A stretch of DNA of 64,000 nt. It comes from Ferranicluibacter quercicola (GTDB taxonomy: Bacteria > Pseudomonadota > Alphaproteobacteria > Rhizobiales > Rhizobiaceae). The stretch covers positions 558,001-622,000 of the forward strand of contig NZ_JAJOZR010000001.1 of NCBI RefSeq assembly GCF_021168455.1, written 5' to 3'. Within the stretch, counting starts at the first letter, position 1. Each line of letters starts with the position of its first letter. Position numbers and translations under genes: made by a program. Shown piece by piece: positions 32,166 to 41,102 of this stretch. Below the pieces are notes generated by a model. The model worked only from the letters and a program-made list of their open reading frames with translations, did not search any database and was not told the DNA's origin.

Positions 32166-34225
32166 TCAGACTGGCAACGGATGTCGGCGGGACCTTCACC
32201 GATCTGGTCGGATACGACGAGCGCAACGGCCGGCTTTTCACCGCCAAGAGCCTGACGACGACGCACGATCAATCGGAAGGTGTTCTCAACGCGATCTCCG
32301 CATCCGAGGCCGCCGACGGGCTTGCCACCCGCGACGTCACGTTCTTCGCCCATGGCGGCACCACCGTGATCAACGCGATCACGGAACGCAAGGGCGTGCG
32401 AACCGCGCTGGTCACCACCGCCGGGTTTCGCGACGTGCTGGAGATCGGGCGCGGCAACCGGCCGGACCTCTATAACCTCCAGTTCAAGAGCCCCGAGCCC
32501 TTCGTCCCGCGTCACCTGCGTTTCGAGGTCCGCGAACGGATGGACGCCGGCGGGACCGTGGTTCTGCCCTTCGAGGAAGCGGACCTTGCGCCAATCATCG
32601 CGGCCTGCAGGGCCGAGCGGATCGAGGCCGTCGCCATCCTCTTCCTCCACAGCTATGCGAACCCTCTCCATGAGGAGATCTGCGCCCGCCTTCTGGCCGC
32701 GGCCCTGCCGGAGGCGACGGTGTGCGCAAGCCACGCCGTGTCGCGGCAGTGGCGCGAATACGAGCGGTCAAACACCGTCGTGCTCAACGCCTATGTTCAG
32801 CCGATCATTCAGCGCTATTTCGAGCGGCTGGAGCGCGCCCTGATGGCACGCGATCTGACCTGTCCCTATTACGCCATGCAGTCGAACGGCGGCATCTCCA
32901 CATTCGATCAGGCGACCGCCCGCCCGCTGACGCTGGTCGAATCCGGACCGGCCGGCGGCGTGGCGGGGGCGGCCTGCATCGGGCGCATCTTGGGCGAGAG
33001 CGAGGTGCTGCACCTCGATGTCGGCGGCACGACGGCGAAGTGCTCGCTGATCCATGAGGGGCGCCCGACGCTGAACGTCGATTACAAGCTCGAACATACC
33101 CGCATCGCCCCCGGACATCCGGTGCAGGTGCCGGTGGTCGATATCGTGGAGATCGGATCGGGCGGCGGCTCCATTGCCCGCATCGACACACAGGGGCGCC
33201 TGCGCGTGGGCCCGGAAAGCGCCGGCTCTTCCCCGGGCCCCGCCTGTTACGGCCGTGGCGGCGCCCGGCCGACGCTGACCGATGCGCTCGTTGCCATCGG
33301 CATCTTCGACCCGGACAGTTTTGCCGGCGGGACGATGCGCCTCGACGTCGCCAAGGCGTCAGAGGCGATCGCATCCATCGCCGGGCCGCTCGCCATGTCG
33401 ATCGAGGATGCCGCACTGGCCATCATCGAGATCGCGCATGCCAGCATGATCAATGCCCTGAAGCTGGTCACGGTCCAGCGCGGCCACGACCCGCGCGATT
33501 CCGTCTTCATCATCAGCGGCGGCGCCGGCCCGGCCTTGGCCAGCCGCCTCGGCCGGGATCTCGCCGTCAAAGCGACGATCGTACCGCCGCATTCCGGCAT
33601 CTTCTCCGCCTGGGGCATGCTGGCCGCCGAGCCGCGGGCGGATTTCCGGTCGACCTGGTTCGCGCCGCTGTCGCACGAGGCTCTTGCAGCCCTCGCAGAG
33701 CGCTTCTCCGGCCTCGAAAAGGAAGCTGCGACCTACTTCGCCAAGGACGAGGACGTCCCGATCCGCTTTCTCTATCAGGTCGAGGCGCGCTATCGCGGTC
33801 AGGAACACGGCGTGTTCGTGGGCTTTTCCGCCAGGGACACGGTGGAAAGCTTCTCCGAACGGCTGCATGCAGCGCATGAACGCGCCTATGCCTTCCGTCT
33901 GACGACGACGCCGGTGGAGATCACGACGATGCATCTCGAAGCCGTCCTCGAAGGCCCGGTCATCACGCTGCCCGTGCAGAGCCCGGCCGGGCGAACGCTC
34001 GATGCGGCGGCGAAGGGCGAACGCCGGGTCTATTTCGGCAAGGAGACCGGGTGGCTGCCCTGCCCCGTCTGCGATCGCCTCGCCCTGCCGATCGCGCAGG
34101 ATATCTTGGGGCCGCTTCTGGTCGAGGAGGCGACGACCACCAGCCTCGTTCAGCCCGGCCAGCTGCTGAGCCTGACCGAAAACGGCATCATGGTCATTCG
34201 CGAAGCCGACCGGGGAGCCCGCTAG
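32162..34225 (+). CDS. hyuA: hydantoinase/oxoprolinase family protein, HyuA type
   Basis: The 687-residue protein has the full HyuA layout. The N-terminal ATPase motif is IRLATDVGGTFTDLVGYDE, followed by AHGGTTVINAITERKG, ESGPAGGVAGA, VLHLDVGGTTAKCSLI and IGSGGGSIARID. The C-terminal domain, absent from the short HyuA at 23818, runs from about residue 490. It forms the ATP-using subunit with the upstream HyuB. The gene ends immediately before the transporter ATPase start, so enzyme and polyamine-type transporter are on one transcript. Confidence 0.9.
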   Translation: MIRLATDVGGTFTDLVGYDERNGRLFTAKSLTTTHDQSEGVLNAISASEAADGLATRDVTFFAHGGTTVINAITERKGVRTALVTTAGFRDVLEIGRGNRPDLYNLQFKSPEPFVPRHLRFEVRERMDAGGTVVLPFEEADLAPIIAACRAERIEAVAILFLHSYANPLHEEICARLLAAALPEATVCASHAVSRQWREYERSNTVVLNAYVQPIIQRYFERLERALMARDLTCPYYAMQSNGGISTFDQATARPLTLVESGPAGGVAGAACIGRILGESEVLHLDVGGTTAKCSLIHEGRPTLNVDYKLEHTRIAPGHPVQVPVVDIVEIGSGGGSIARIDTQGRLRVGPESAGSSPGPACYGRGGARPTLTDALVAIGIFDPDSFAGGTMRLDVAKASEAIASIAGPLAMSIEDAALAIIEIAHASMINALKLVTVQRGHDPRDSVFIISGGAGPALASRLGRDLAVKATIVPPHSGIFSAWGMLAAEPRADFRSTWFAPLSHEALAALAERFSGLEKEAATYFAKDEDVPIRFLYQVEARYRGQEHGVFVGFSARDTVESFSERLHAAHERAYAFRLTTTPVEITTMHLEAVLEGPVITLPVQSPAGRTLDAAAKGERRVYFGKETGWLPCPVCDRLALPIAQDILGPLLVEEATTTSLVQPGQLLSLTENGIMVIREADRGAR

Positions 34226-35311
34226 ATGGCGATCGCAATCGACATACAGTCCGTGACCCGCGCCTACGGCCCCATCAAGGCGCTGGACGGCATCGATCTC
34301 TCCATCAAGGCGGGCGAATTCTTCACGCTTCTCGGCTCCTCCGGCTGCGGAAAGAGCACGCTGCTGAAGCTCATCGGCGGGTTCGATCGCCCGACCCAAG
34401 GCCGTATCCTCTTCGACGGCCGCGACGTGATCGACGTGCCCGCCAACAAGCGGCCCGTGAACACCGTCTTTCAAAGTCTCGCGCTCTTCCCGCACATGAC
34501 GGTGGCGCAGAACGTCGGTTACGGCCTGAAGCTGCGCGGTCTCTCCGGAGCCGCGCTCAAGGCGAAGGTCGAGGATGCGCTGGATCTGGTCGAGCTTCCC
34601 GGTTTCGGCCCGCGCGCGATCGGCATGATGTCGGGTGGCCAGCGCCAGCGGGTGGCGCTTGCGCGCGCTCTGGTCATGGAACCGGGCATCCTCCTGCTTG
34701 ACGAGCCGCTGACAGGCCTCGACGAGCGCCTGCGCCAGCAGATGCGCGACGAGTTCGGCCGCCTCCACCGGCGAACCGGCGCCACCTTCATTCTCGTGAC
34801 GCACAATCAGGACGAGGCGCTGAGCCTGTCGGATCGCATGGCCATCATGCACAAGGGCCGGATCGAGCAGCTGGACGCGCCGGCGCAATTTTTCGAGCGT
34901 CCCGCCAACAGCTTCGTGGCCCGCTTCGTCGGCATCGAGACGCTGCTCAGGCCGGAGCGCATCGAGATGCGGGAGGACGGTCCCCACGCCATCGTCGGCG
35001 GCCAGTCCCTGCGGCTCCGCTCGCCGGTGGCAAGCGCCGACGCCGACAGCCTCGTCGCCATTCGGCCGGACAGGCTGTGCATTGCGGAGACGATCGACAC
35101 CGCGGATCTCGTCCTGACGGTGACGGAGACCACGTTTCGCGGGCTGCAGACGGATGTGCGCCTCGCATTCGCAGACGGTCAGAGCCTTGTGGCCGTCGTC
35201 TCCAGCGACAGTCCTGCGGCGAGGGTGACCACGGGCACGCCCGTCCCGCTCTCGCTTCTTCCGGATGCCGCCATGCTTCTATCGGGTTCGGGAATGCCGC
35301 CGGCCGCGTAA
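34226..35311 (+). CDS. ABC transporter ATP-binding protein, PotA/spermidine-putrescine type
   Basis: The 361-residue ATPase has Walker A GSSGCGKST, signature MSGGQRQR, Walker B ILLLDEPLTGLDE, switch LVTHNQDEA, and a C-terminal TOBE-type domain from about residue 240. It energises the polyamine-type importer encoded next to it. The ATG follows the hyuA stop directly, with no spacer. The cargo is inferred to be the substrate of HyuAB rather than a true polyamine, because the genes share an operon. Confidence 0.9.
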   Translation: MAIAIDIQSVTRAYGPIKALDGIDLSIKAGEFFTLLGSSGCGKSTLLKLIGGFDRPTQGRILFDGRDVIDVPANKRPVNTVFQSLALFPHMTVAQNVGYGLKLRGLSGAALKAKVEDALDLVELPGFGPRAIGMMSGGQRQRVALARALVMEPGILLLDEPLTGLDERLRQQMRDEFGRLHRRTGATFILVTHNQDEALSLSDRMAIMHKGRIEQLDAPAQFFERPANSFVARFVGIETLLRPERIEMREDGPHAIVGGQSLRLRSPVASADADSLVAIRPDRLCIAETIDTADLVLTVTETTFRGLQTDVRLAFADGQSLVAVVSSDSPAARVTTGTPVPLSLLPDAAMLLSGSGMPPAA

Positions 35312-35342
35312 CGCGCCGGGGGTCAACAAAAGGGGAAAGACT

Positions 35343-36515
35343 ATGACGAGACGTCCAGTGCCTTCCGCATGCGCCAGCAATATCGGCCGGCGCCAGATCC
35401 TGAAACTCATGGGCCTCGGGGGCACGGCTCTGGCAGCCGGCGGCCTCGGGCTTGGGCAGCGCGCCTTTGCACAGGAGGCGGGAACCGTCGCCTTCTGGGC
35501 AACCGCGACGCTCGATATCGCCGACAAGTGGCCGGAGTTCGCGATCCAGGCCGGCATCGCACCCGAGTTCACCGACAACGGCAACGATCTCGGCCCCGTC
35601 ATCGCCCGCCTTGCCGCGGGGAACGCCAACGATCTCTTCGACGTCGGCGGTTTCCAGGGCGGCGCGGAAAAGGAACTCGCCCGTCAGGGTGCCATCGTTC
35701 CGTGGGACCTCTCGAAGATTCCGAACTACGACAGCGTGTGGTCCTGGGCCAAGGACATAGCCTATCTCAAGCAGGACGGCAAACAGTACGGCATTCCCAC
35801 CGTCATCAATGCAGACTCGATCATCTACCGGCCCGACAAGCTCGGCAAGATCGACAGCTACGGCGCTATCTTCGACCCGAAGCTGAAGGGCCGCGTGGCC
35901 ATGGAGGATGCCTGGATCAACAGCGCCATCTTCACCGCCATGTATCTGAAGGAAAGCGAGAACCAGCCGATCAAGGACCCGGGAAACCTGTCGGAGTCCG
36001 AACTCGGCCTCGTCATGGAATTCCTGATCAAGCACAAAACCGACGGACAGTTCCGCACTTTCTGGAACGGCTGGGAACAGGGCGTGCAGCTCGTCGCCGA
36101 CGAGGAAGTCGATGCCATGACCGGCTGGGAACCGATCGTCTACGAAGGCCGCAAGCGGGGCCTTCAGGTGGAATATGCCGCGCCCGTCGAAGGCTATGAG
36201 GGCTGGGGCAACAACACAGTGCTGCTGAAGGGCGCCGAAGACCGGGGAACCGCCGAGTCGGCGCACCGCTTCGTCGACGGGCTGCTCGGCGGTTTCTACG
36301 GTTGCGAACTCGGCAAGGCCCGCGGCTATATCGTGCCGACCGACAAGAACCTCGACTACGCGAAGGCCCACCCGACGGAATATGCACCCGAAGAGGTCGA
36401 AAAGCTGGCCGAGCACGTCAAGGCGAAGTTTGCCGGCAAGGTCTTCTGGCAGAACGCTCGGCCGGACAATTTCCAGCTTTACGAGGAATGGTGGCAGAAG
36501 CTGCGGAATGCCTGA
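35343..36515 (+). CDS. ABC transporter substrate-binding protein, PotD/polyamine type, Tat signal
   Basis: The 390-residue protein has a twin-arginine signal (GRRQILKLMGLGGTALAAGG, cleavage near QRAFA), so it is probably exported folded to the periplasm. The mature part follows the spermidine-type fold: TVAFWATATLDIADKW, LAAGNANDLFDVGGFQGG, YGIPTVINADSIIYRPD and TGWEPIVYEG. GGGGAAAG precedes the ATG. It sits between the ATPase and the two permeases, and a short GC stem-loop follows it. Confidence 0.88.
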   Translation: MTRRPVPSACASNIGRRQILKLMGLGGTALAAGGLGLGQRAFAQEAGTVAFWATATLDIADKWPEFAIQAGIAPEFTDNGNDLGPVIARLAAGNANDLFDVGGFQGGAEKELARQGAIVPWDLSKIPNYDSVWSWAKDIAYLKQDGKQYGIPTVINADSIIYRPDKLGKIDSYGAIFDPKLKGRVAMEDAWINSAIFTAMYLKESENQPIKDPGNLSESELGLVMEFLIKHKTDGQFRTFWNGWEQGVQLVADEEVDAMTGWEPIVYEGRKRGLQVEYAAPVEGYEGWGNNTVLLKGAEDRGTAESAHRFVDGLLGGFYGCELGKARGYIVPTDKNLDYAKAHPTEYAPEEVEKLAEHVKAKFAGKVFWQNARPDNFQLYEEWWQKLRNA

Positions 36516-36554
36516 TCGTGTGAAGCCGGGCTTCCAGATCTTGAAAGAAGGCCA

Positions 36555-36571
36555 GCGGCAATCCTTGCCGC
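36555..36571 (+). promoter_or_regulatory. Intercistronic stem-loop after the PotD-like gene
   Basis: GCGGCAA-TCC-TTGCCGC is a perfect 7-bp stem with a 3-base loop, 39 bp past the binding-protein stop and 25 bp before the permease start. It parallels the stem-loops after the other binding-protein genes. Confidence 0.5.
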
Positions 36572-36596
36572 CGGCGCCGTCAACCGGATCCTGTCC

Positions 36597-37454
36597 ATGA
36601 ACCGTCGCCCCCTCGCCCTCATCGCGTCGCCGCTCCTTGCCATCCTCCTGCTCGGCGTCGTGCCGCTGGCGCTGGTGCTCGTCTGGAGTTTCTGGACCTG
36701 GGATCCTGCCACCTACTGGATCAAGCCGGATCTGAGCCTTGCCGGATACGGCGCGATCCTCGAGGCGGGTCGCTGGACGGTGATCGTCTCGACCCTGCTC
36801 AAGGCCGCGGGAACGGCCGCCTTGTGCGTGGTGCTCGCCTTTCCCATTGCCTATGCCGTTCATTTCCTCAGCGGGCCGCGCCTGCAGACCGTGCTTCTGG
36901 CGCTCATCACCATCCCCTTCTTCACGTCCTACCTGATACGCGCCTTTTCCTGGCGGCTGGTCCTCGGGCGAACCGGCATCGTCAACACGACGCTCCAGCA
37001 GCTCGGCCTGACGCAGGCCCCGGTGGACTGGCTGCTGTTCAGCAACTTCGCCGTCGTGGTCGGCCTGGTCGCCTCCTACCTTCCCTTCGCCGTCTTCCCG
37101 CTCGTCCTCGCCTTCAAGCGCGTCTCGCCCGACCTGTTGGCCGCCGCGCAGGATCTCGGCGCCGGTTTCTGGCGTGCCGTCGTCACGGTTCTCGTGCCTC
37201 TGACCATGTCCGGCGTCTTTGCCGGCTTCCTGTTCGTCTTCGTCATGGCCGCCGGCTCGTCCACCGAGGTGCAGATGCTGGGCGGCGCCGGCGCCTCCAT
37301 CGTCTCCGTCATGATCAACGACGTCATGCGGGTGGCGAACTACCCGCTCGCCTTTGCGATCTCCACGATCGTCCTCGTCGTCATTTTCGCGCTCGTGCTG
37401 ATCGGCAACGCCGCCTTCGGGCTCGCATCCCTGTTCGGGGAGGAGGAACGATGA
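36597..37454 (+). CDS. ABC transporter permease, PotB-like
   Basis: The 285-residue membrane protein opens with PLALIASPLLAILLLGVVPLALVLVWSF and has about six hydrophobic segments. It carries the PotB-type TYWIKPDLSLAGY periplasmic stretch and the EAA-type loop (PDLLAAAQDLGAGFWRAVVTVLVP). It is one of two channel subunits of the polyamine-type importer. The stop overlaps the next permease start (ATGA). Confidence 0.9.
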   Translation: MNRRPLALIASPLLAILLLGVVPLALVLVWSFWTWDPATYWIKPDLSLAGYGAILEAGRWTVIVSTLLKAAGTAALCVVLAFPIAYAVHFLSGPRLQTVLLALITIPFFTSYLIRAFSWRLVLGRTGIVNTTLQQLGLTQAPVDWLLFSNFAVVVGLVASYLPFAVFPLVLAFKRVSPDLLAAAQDLGAGFWRAVVTVLVPLTMSGVFAGFLFVFVMAAGSSTEVQMLGGAGASIVSVMINDVMRVANYPLAFAISTIVLVVIFALVLIGNAAFGLASLFGEEER

Positions 37455-38251
37455 CCGTTCACGAAGGTCTCGGCAACCGCATCGTCCTCTGGGTCATCGC
37501 CGTTCTCGGCCTGCTGGTGATCTACGCGCCGCCGCTCTATCTGCTCGCGATCTCGTTCAACCCGGCACTTCAGCCGGGCCTGCCCAGCCTGTCGGCGCTC
37601 AGCCTCGACTGGTACATGGCGCTGCCACAGGAAAAGGCCCTGATCGGCGCGCTCCAGCAATCGTTTCTGATCGCGTTCGTGACGGCCGTCCTCGCAACCT
37701 TTCTGTCGCTTCTGGCCGCGCTCGGCTATGTCGAGCTGCGGCTCGGGCGAACAACGTGGTTTCTTGCGGTCCTCCTGCCCATGTTCGTGCCCGGCGTGGT
37801 CCAGGGGCTGGCACTCTCGGCCGTCTTCACCCGGCTCGGCGTAAAGGCCTCGATGATCACGGTCATATCGGGCCACCTGCTCTGGGCCATGCCATTCGCC
37901 TTCATCGTCATCCTGACAAGCTTTGCGGCGGTGCGGCAGACCGCCCTGCTCGCGGCGGCCGATCTCGGCGCCAGCCGGTGGCGGCAGTTCGTCGATATCA
38001 CGCTGCCGCTCATCCGCCCCGGCCTCGTCAGTGCCTTCATCTTCTCGTTCCTGCTGTCGCTGAACGAGTTCACGCGTGCCTTCTATCTCGCCGGACGGCA
38101 GAACACCCTTCCCGTCGTGCTCTTCAGCAAGATGAACTCCGGCGCCTCCCCCGTCATCTATGCCATGTCCGGCGCCATCTTCATCGTCTCGGTCCTCACC
38201 GTCGCGGCACTGGCACTGTACAATCTTCTGGGCAAGCGGCGCCTGTCCTGA
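37451..38251 (+). CDS. ABC transporter permease, PotC-like
   Basis: The 266-residue membrane protein has a first helix VLWVIAVLGLLVIYAPPLYLLAISFN and LSLDWYMALPQEKALIGALQQS, typical of PotC. Its EAA loop is TALLAAADLGASRWRQFVDITLPLI. It completes the channel with the PotB-like subunit and is the last gene of the second HyuA operon. The convergent FGGY kinase ends 82 bp further on; a small stem CGCCGC/GCGGCG (38261-38277) lies between them. Confidence 0.9.
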   Translation: MTVHEGLGNRIVLWVIAVLGLLVIYAPPLYLLAISFNPALQPGLPSLSALSLDWYMALPQEKALIGALQQSFLIAFVTAVLATFLSLLAALGYVELRLGRTTWFLAVLLPMFVPGVVQGLALSAVFTRLGVKASMITVISGHLLWAMPFAFIVILTSFAAVRQTALLAAADLGASRWRQFVDITLPLIRPGLVSAFIFSFLLSLNEFTRAFYLAGRQNTLPVVLFSKMNSGASPVIYAMSGAIFIVSVLTVAALALYNLLGKRRLS

Positions 38252-38333
38252 CGGAGATGACGCCGCGTCTGGCGGCGGCGAGGTCCTCGTCCCCCGTCAC
38301 CTCCGGCGAAACCCTGGCGTTCCCTCTTCCCCG

Positions 38334-39836
38334 CTAGGCCGGAACCGGTGCCGTCTCCTGCCGCGTCGCGCGATAGAGCCGTCCCTGCCGCTCCGATAGA
38401 TCGTCCCAGAGAGGCCGGGCCGTCGGATCGGGCGGGATTTCCTCGGCAAGCCGGGTCATGGCGTCGGCGGCGCCCTTGAAGCCGTCGTACCAGCCGGCGC
38501 CGACGGCCGCCGACATGCCGGCGCCGAGCGCCGAGGCCTCGTTGGAAAGGCTGCGGATGACGGGCAGGCCGGTGGCATCGGCCACCATCTTGCGCCAGAG
38601 CCGGCTTTCGGCACCGCCGCCGATGACGAAGAGGCGGTCGGCCTTTGCGCCGCTTTCCCGCATCTTGGCGAGCGAGCGCGCGAATTCGAGCGTGATCGCC
38701 TCCATCGAGGCGCGGTAGAGATGGCCGATCCCCGTGTCCGGTCCCATGCCGGAAAAGGTCGCGCGCGCCGTATCGTCCCAGTGCGGGTCCATGCAGCCGA
38801 CGAGATAGGAGCAGACGGTCACGCCGTTTGAGCCGACCGGCAGCCGGATCGCTTCGGATTCGAGCCGCTCGAACACGCCGGGATCGCCGCGCCCGCCGGC
38901 GAACGCATCCAGCAGCCAGTTGAAGAAATAGGCGCCGCCGCGCTGGCAGCTTTCGAGCAGATAGCCCTCGCCGCTCGGCGAGACCAGCGTGCGCCAGTAA
39001 TTGCTGAGTTCGGGCGTGGGCGACCACAGACCGCCGACGACGGCCGTGCCGAGATTGAGATAGACCGCGCCCTGCTGGATCGCGTTGACCCCGAGGCCCG
39101 CGCAGTTGCCATCGCCGCCGCCGGCAAAGACCGGCGTTCCCGGCCGCAGACCCGTGACGGCCGCCGCCGATGCGGTGATCTGACCGATCGCCGACCCCGG
39201 GGCGTGGAGGGACGGCAGCTTCTCGACGGGAATCTCCAGGTGATCGAGGATCTCGCGCGACCAGGTCTTGCGCGCGATGTCGAGGATGCCGAACGGATCG
39301 GCGCTCGTCCAGCTGGCCGAGGCCGTGCCGGTCAGCTTCAGCGTCAGGAAATCATGGACGCTGAGAATGCGGGCGGCTCGATCGAGAAGCGCCGGATCGT
39401 GTTCGCGCAGATAGCGCAGCCGGTAGACGCAGGGGATGACGTCGACCGGCTTGCCGGAAATCGCATGCAGCCTGCCGGTACCGAGCTCGTCCGCCAGCAC
39501 CGACACGAGTTCGTGGGCGCGCCGGTCGAGCCAGAGGGTCGCCGGCGCCAGCGGCCGGTCGTCGGCATCGAGCAGAACCATGGTCTCGCGCTGGTTGGAG
39601 ATGGCGATGCCGTCGATGAGGTCCGGGTTCACCTGCCGCATCAGGGATTGCAGGGCGGTGCAGGCCGCCGTCCACCAGTCGTCGGCATTCTGTTCGGCGC
39701 GCAGGGAATCCGGCGTGCTGATCGCCAGCGGCGCGCGACCTTCCGCGTGGCAGCGCCCGTCGGACGTCCAGGCCATCGCCTTGACGGACTGGGTGGACGA
39801 ATCGATTCCGATGACGAAACGCTCGCGGTCGTGCAT
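38334..39836 (-). CDS. FGGY-family carbohydrate kinase, xylulokinase-like
   Basis: The 500-residue protein has both FGGY halves: FVIGIDSSTQSVKAMAW at the start, GIAISNQRETMVLLDADDRPL, ATLWLDRRA, then GGGDGNCAGLGVNAIQQG and VIGGGAESRLWRKMVADATG. It phosphorylates a sugar or polyol in the cytoplasm. A GGGAGGAG ribosome site supports this ATG over an upstream one. It lies 157 bp downstream of the SorC regulator on the same strand and divergent from the polyol enzymes. The erythritol kinase EryA is an FGGY kinase in a similar setting (SorC regulator, GlpD-like dehydrogenase), so a tetritol is one possible substrate. Confidence 0.88.
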   Translation of the reverse strand: MHDRERFVIGIDSSTQSVKAMAWTSDGRCHAEGRAPLAISTPDSLRAEQNADDWWTAACTALQSLMRQVNPDLIDGIAISNQRETMVLLDADDRPLAPATLWLDRRAHELVSVLADELGTGRLHAISGKPVDVIPCVYRLRYLREHDPALLDRAARILSVHDFLTLKLTGTASASWTSADPFGILDIARKTWSREILDHLEIPVEKLPSLHAPGSAIGQITASAAAVTGLRPGTPVFAGGGDGNCAGLGVNAIQQGAVYLNLGTAVVGGLWSPTPELSNYWRTLVSPSGEGYLLESCQRGGAYFFNWLLDAFAGGRGDPGVFERLESEAIRLPVGSNGVTVCSYLVGCMDPHWDDTARATFSGMGPDTGIGHLYRASMEAITLEFARSLAKMRESGAKADRLFVIGGGAESRLWRKMVADATGLPVIRSLSNEASALGAGMSAAVGAGWYDGFKGAADAMTRLAEEIPPDPTARPLWDDLSERQGRLYRATRQETAPVPA

Positions 39837-39932
39837 GCACTGCTCCTCCCTGTGCAGCGGGATGCCGGGGCTCGACGGGATCGAGCGCACCTGCGCACAC
39901 CGGAGCTCCTCCACCGGCCTGCGCACATCCCT

Positions 39933-39952
39933 TGTATGAGTCCTCACTTACA
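39933..39952 (-). promoter_or_regulatory. Imperfect dyad in the promoter region of the FGGY kinase
   Basis: TGTATGAGTCCTCACTTACA has matching TGTA/TACA ends and an imperfect centre. It lies in an AT-rich stretch about 100 bp upstream of the kinase start and after the regulator stop. It could be a promoter or an operator of the SorC regulator. The evidence is weak. Confidence 0.25.
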
Positions 39953-39993
39953 TTTTCAATCGTCCCGATCCGGCCATCCGGTCGGCCTCGCGC

Positions 39994-41019
39994 TCAATCG
40001 GGGGCGGCCGCAGCGATCAGCGCCTCGGCGGTCGCCATGTCGGTGATGAAATGGGTAACGTATCCCGCCTCCAGCGTGGCAGTGATCGCCCTGATCTTCG
40101 AGGGACCGCCCGCCACGCAGATGCGGCTCGGCACGTTCTTCAGTTCGTCCAGCGTGATGCCGACGATGCGCTCTTCATGCGGACCGCCGACCGCCCCGCC
40201 ATGGGCGTCGATGAAGCGGCCGATGATCACGGCCGTCGCCCCCCGCGCCACATAATCGTCGATCTCCTCCGGCTCGGCGATGCCCGCCTGGCGCACCGTG
40301 CTCTTCGGCCCGATATCGCCGACGCCGAAGAGGATCCGGTTGGCCGAGTGCACGAGGTCCATCTGCTTGCGCAGCACGGGCTCGGCCAGAAGCATGGCCT
40401 TCAGCGCCTTGGTCGACAACACGGCCGGCGCCAGCAGGTTGACGCAGCGGGCGTGGATGCGGTTGGACAGCAGCGACGTACACAGTTCCGGCGAAAAATC
40501 GGCCTCGCCGGTGGAGCTTCCCGAGACCTGCACGACCGTGAGATCGCGCACCGGCCGGGTCAGCGAGATCTGGTCGGCCACGGCCAGCACCGTGCGCCCC
40601 CAGGCAACGCCGATCGTGTCGCCGTCTTCCACCTGATCTGCCAGAACGCGCGCCCCGGCATCGCCCAGACGCCGCGTGAGCGCCAGATCGTCGCCATCCG
40701 GAATGACGAAAGCCCCGGCGAGATCGAACGTCTCCATCAAGGCGCGGGCGATGCTCGTGCGGTTGCCTGCCTTCGGATGGATGTTGACGGAGACGATGCC
40801 GCGCTCGCGGGCCTCCTGCAGATAGTTGACGATCGTCGCGCGGGAGACGTTCAGCCGCTTGGCGATCTCGCTCTGCGTCATCTGGTCGGCATAGTAGAGC
40901 CAGGCCGCCCACATGATGGAGTCGTCGAATTCCGTGGGGACGAGCGCCCCCTTTTCCAGATCGATCCGTTCTGACGTCTTTGCCTTGGCCATGGGGTTAT
41001 CTGACGCCGTTCCTGTCAT
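39994..41019 (-). CDS. SorC-family transcriptional regulator of the polyol locus
   Basis: The 341-residue protein has an N-terminal helix-turn-helix (MTQSEIAKRLNVSRATIVNY, about residues 47-66) and a sugar-phosphate binding domain with GDTIGVAWGRTVL and a closing RICVAGGPSKIRAITATLEAGYVTHFITD. SorC regulators such as EryD and DeoR-like relatives respond to a phosphorylated intermediate. It is divergent from the G1PDH-like gene across an 83-bp region with several TTGAC/GTCAA half sites, its probable operators. A second in-frame ATG ten codons downstream is an alternative start. Confidence 0.88.
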   Translation of the reverse strand: MTGTASDNPMAKAKTSERIDLEKGALVPTEFDDSIMWAAWLYYADQMTQSEIAKRLNVSRATIVNYLQEARERGIVSVNIHPKAGNRTSIARALMETFDLAGAFVIPDGDDLALTRRLGDAGARVLADQVEDGDTIGVAWGRTVLAVADQISLTRPVRDLTVVQVSGSSTGEADFSPELCTSLLSNRIHARCVNLLAPAVLSTKALKAMLLAEPVLRKQMDLVHSANRILFGVGDIGPKSTVRQAGIAEPEEIDDYVARGATAVIIGRFIDAHGGAVGGPHEERIVGITLDELKNVPSRICVAGGPSKIRAITATLEAGYVTHFITDMATAEALIAAAAPD

Positions 41020-41077
41020 TTGTCAACTTCCTCTGTCTTGTGTATTGACATATGCCACATCCTGTTGTCATTTGACC
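41014..41077. promoter_or_regulatory. Divergent operator region with repeated TTGAC/GTCAA half sites
   Basis: TGTCATTTG occurs at 41014-41022 (over the regulator start codon) and again at 41066-41074. Inverted TGTCAA (41021-41026) and TTGACA (41045-41050) lie between, and TTTGACC ends the cluster at 41077. The TTGACA could also be a -35 for the plus-strand operon. The arrangement fits autoregulation by the SorC protein. Confidence 0.45.
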
Positions 41078-41102
41078 GAAAGGCGAGGAGGCCCCGACAG
41101 TC

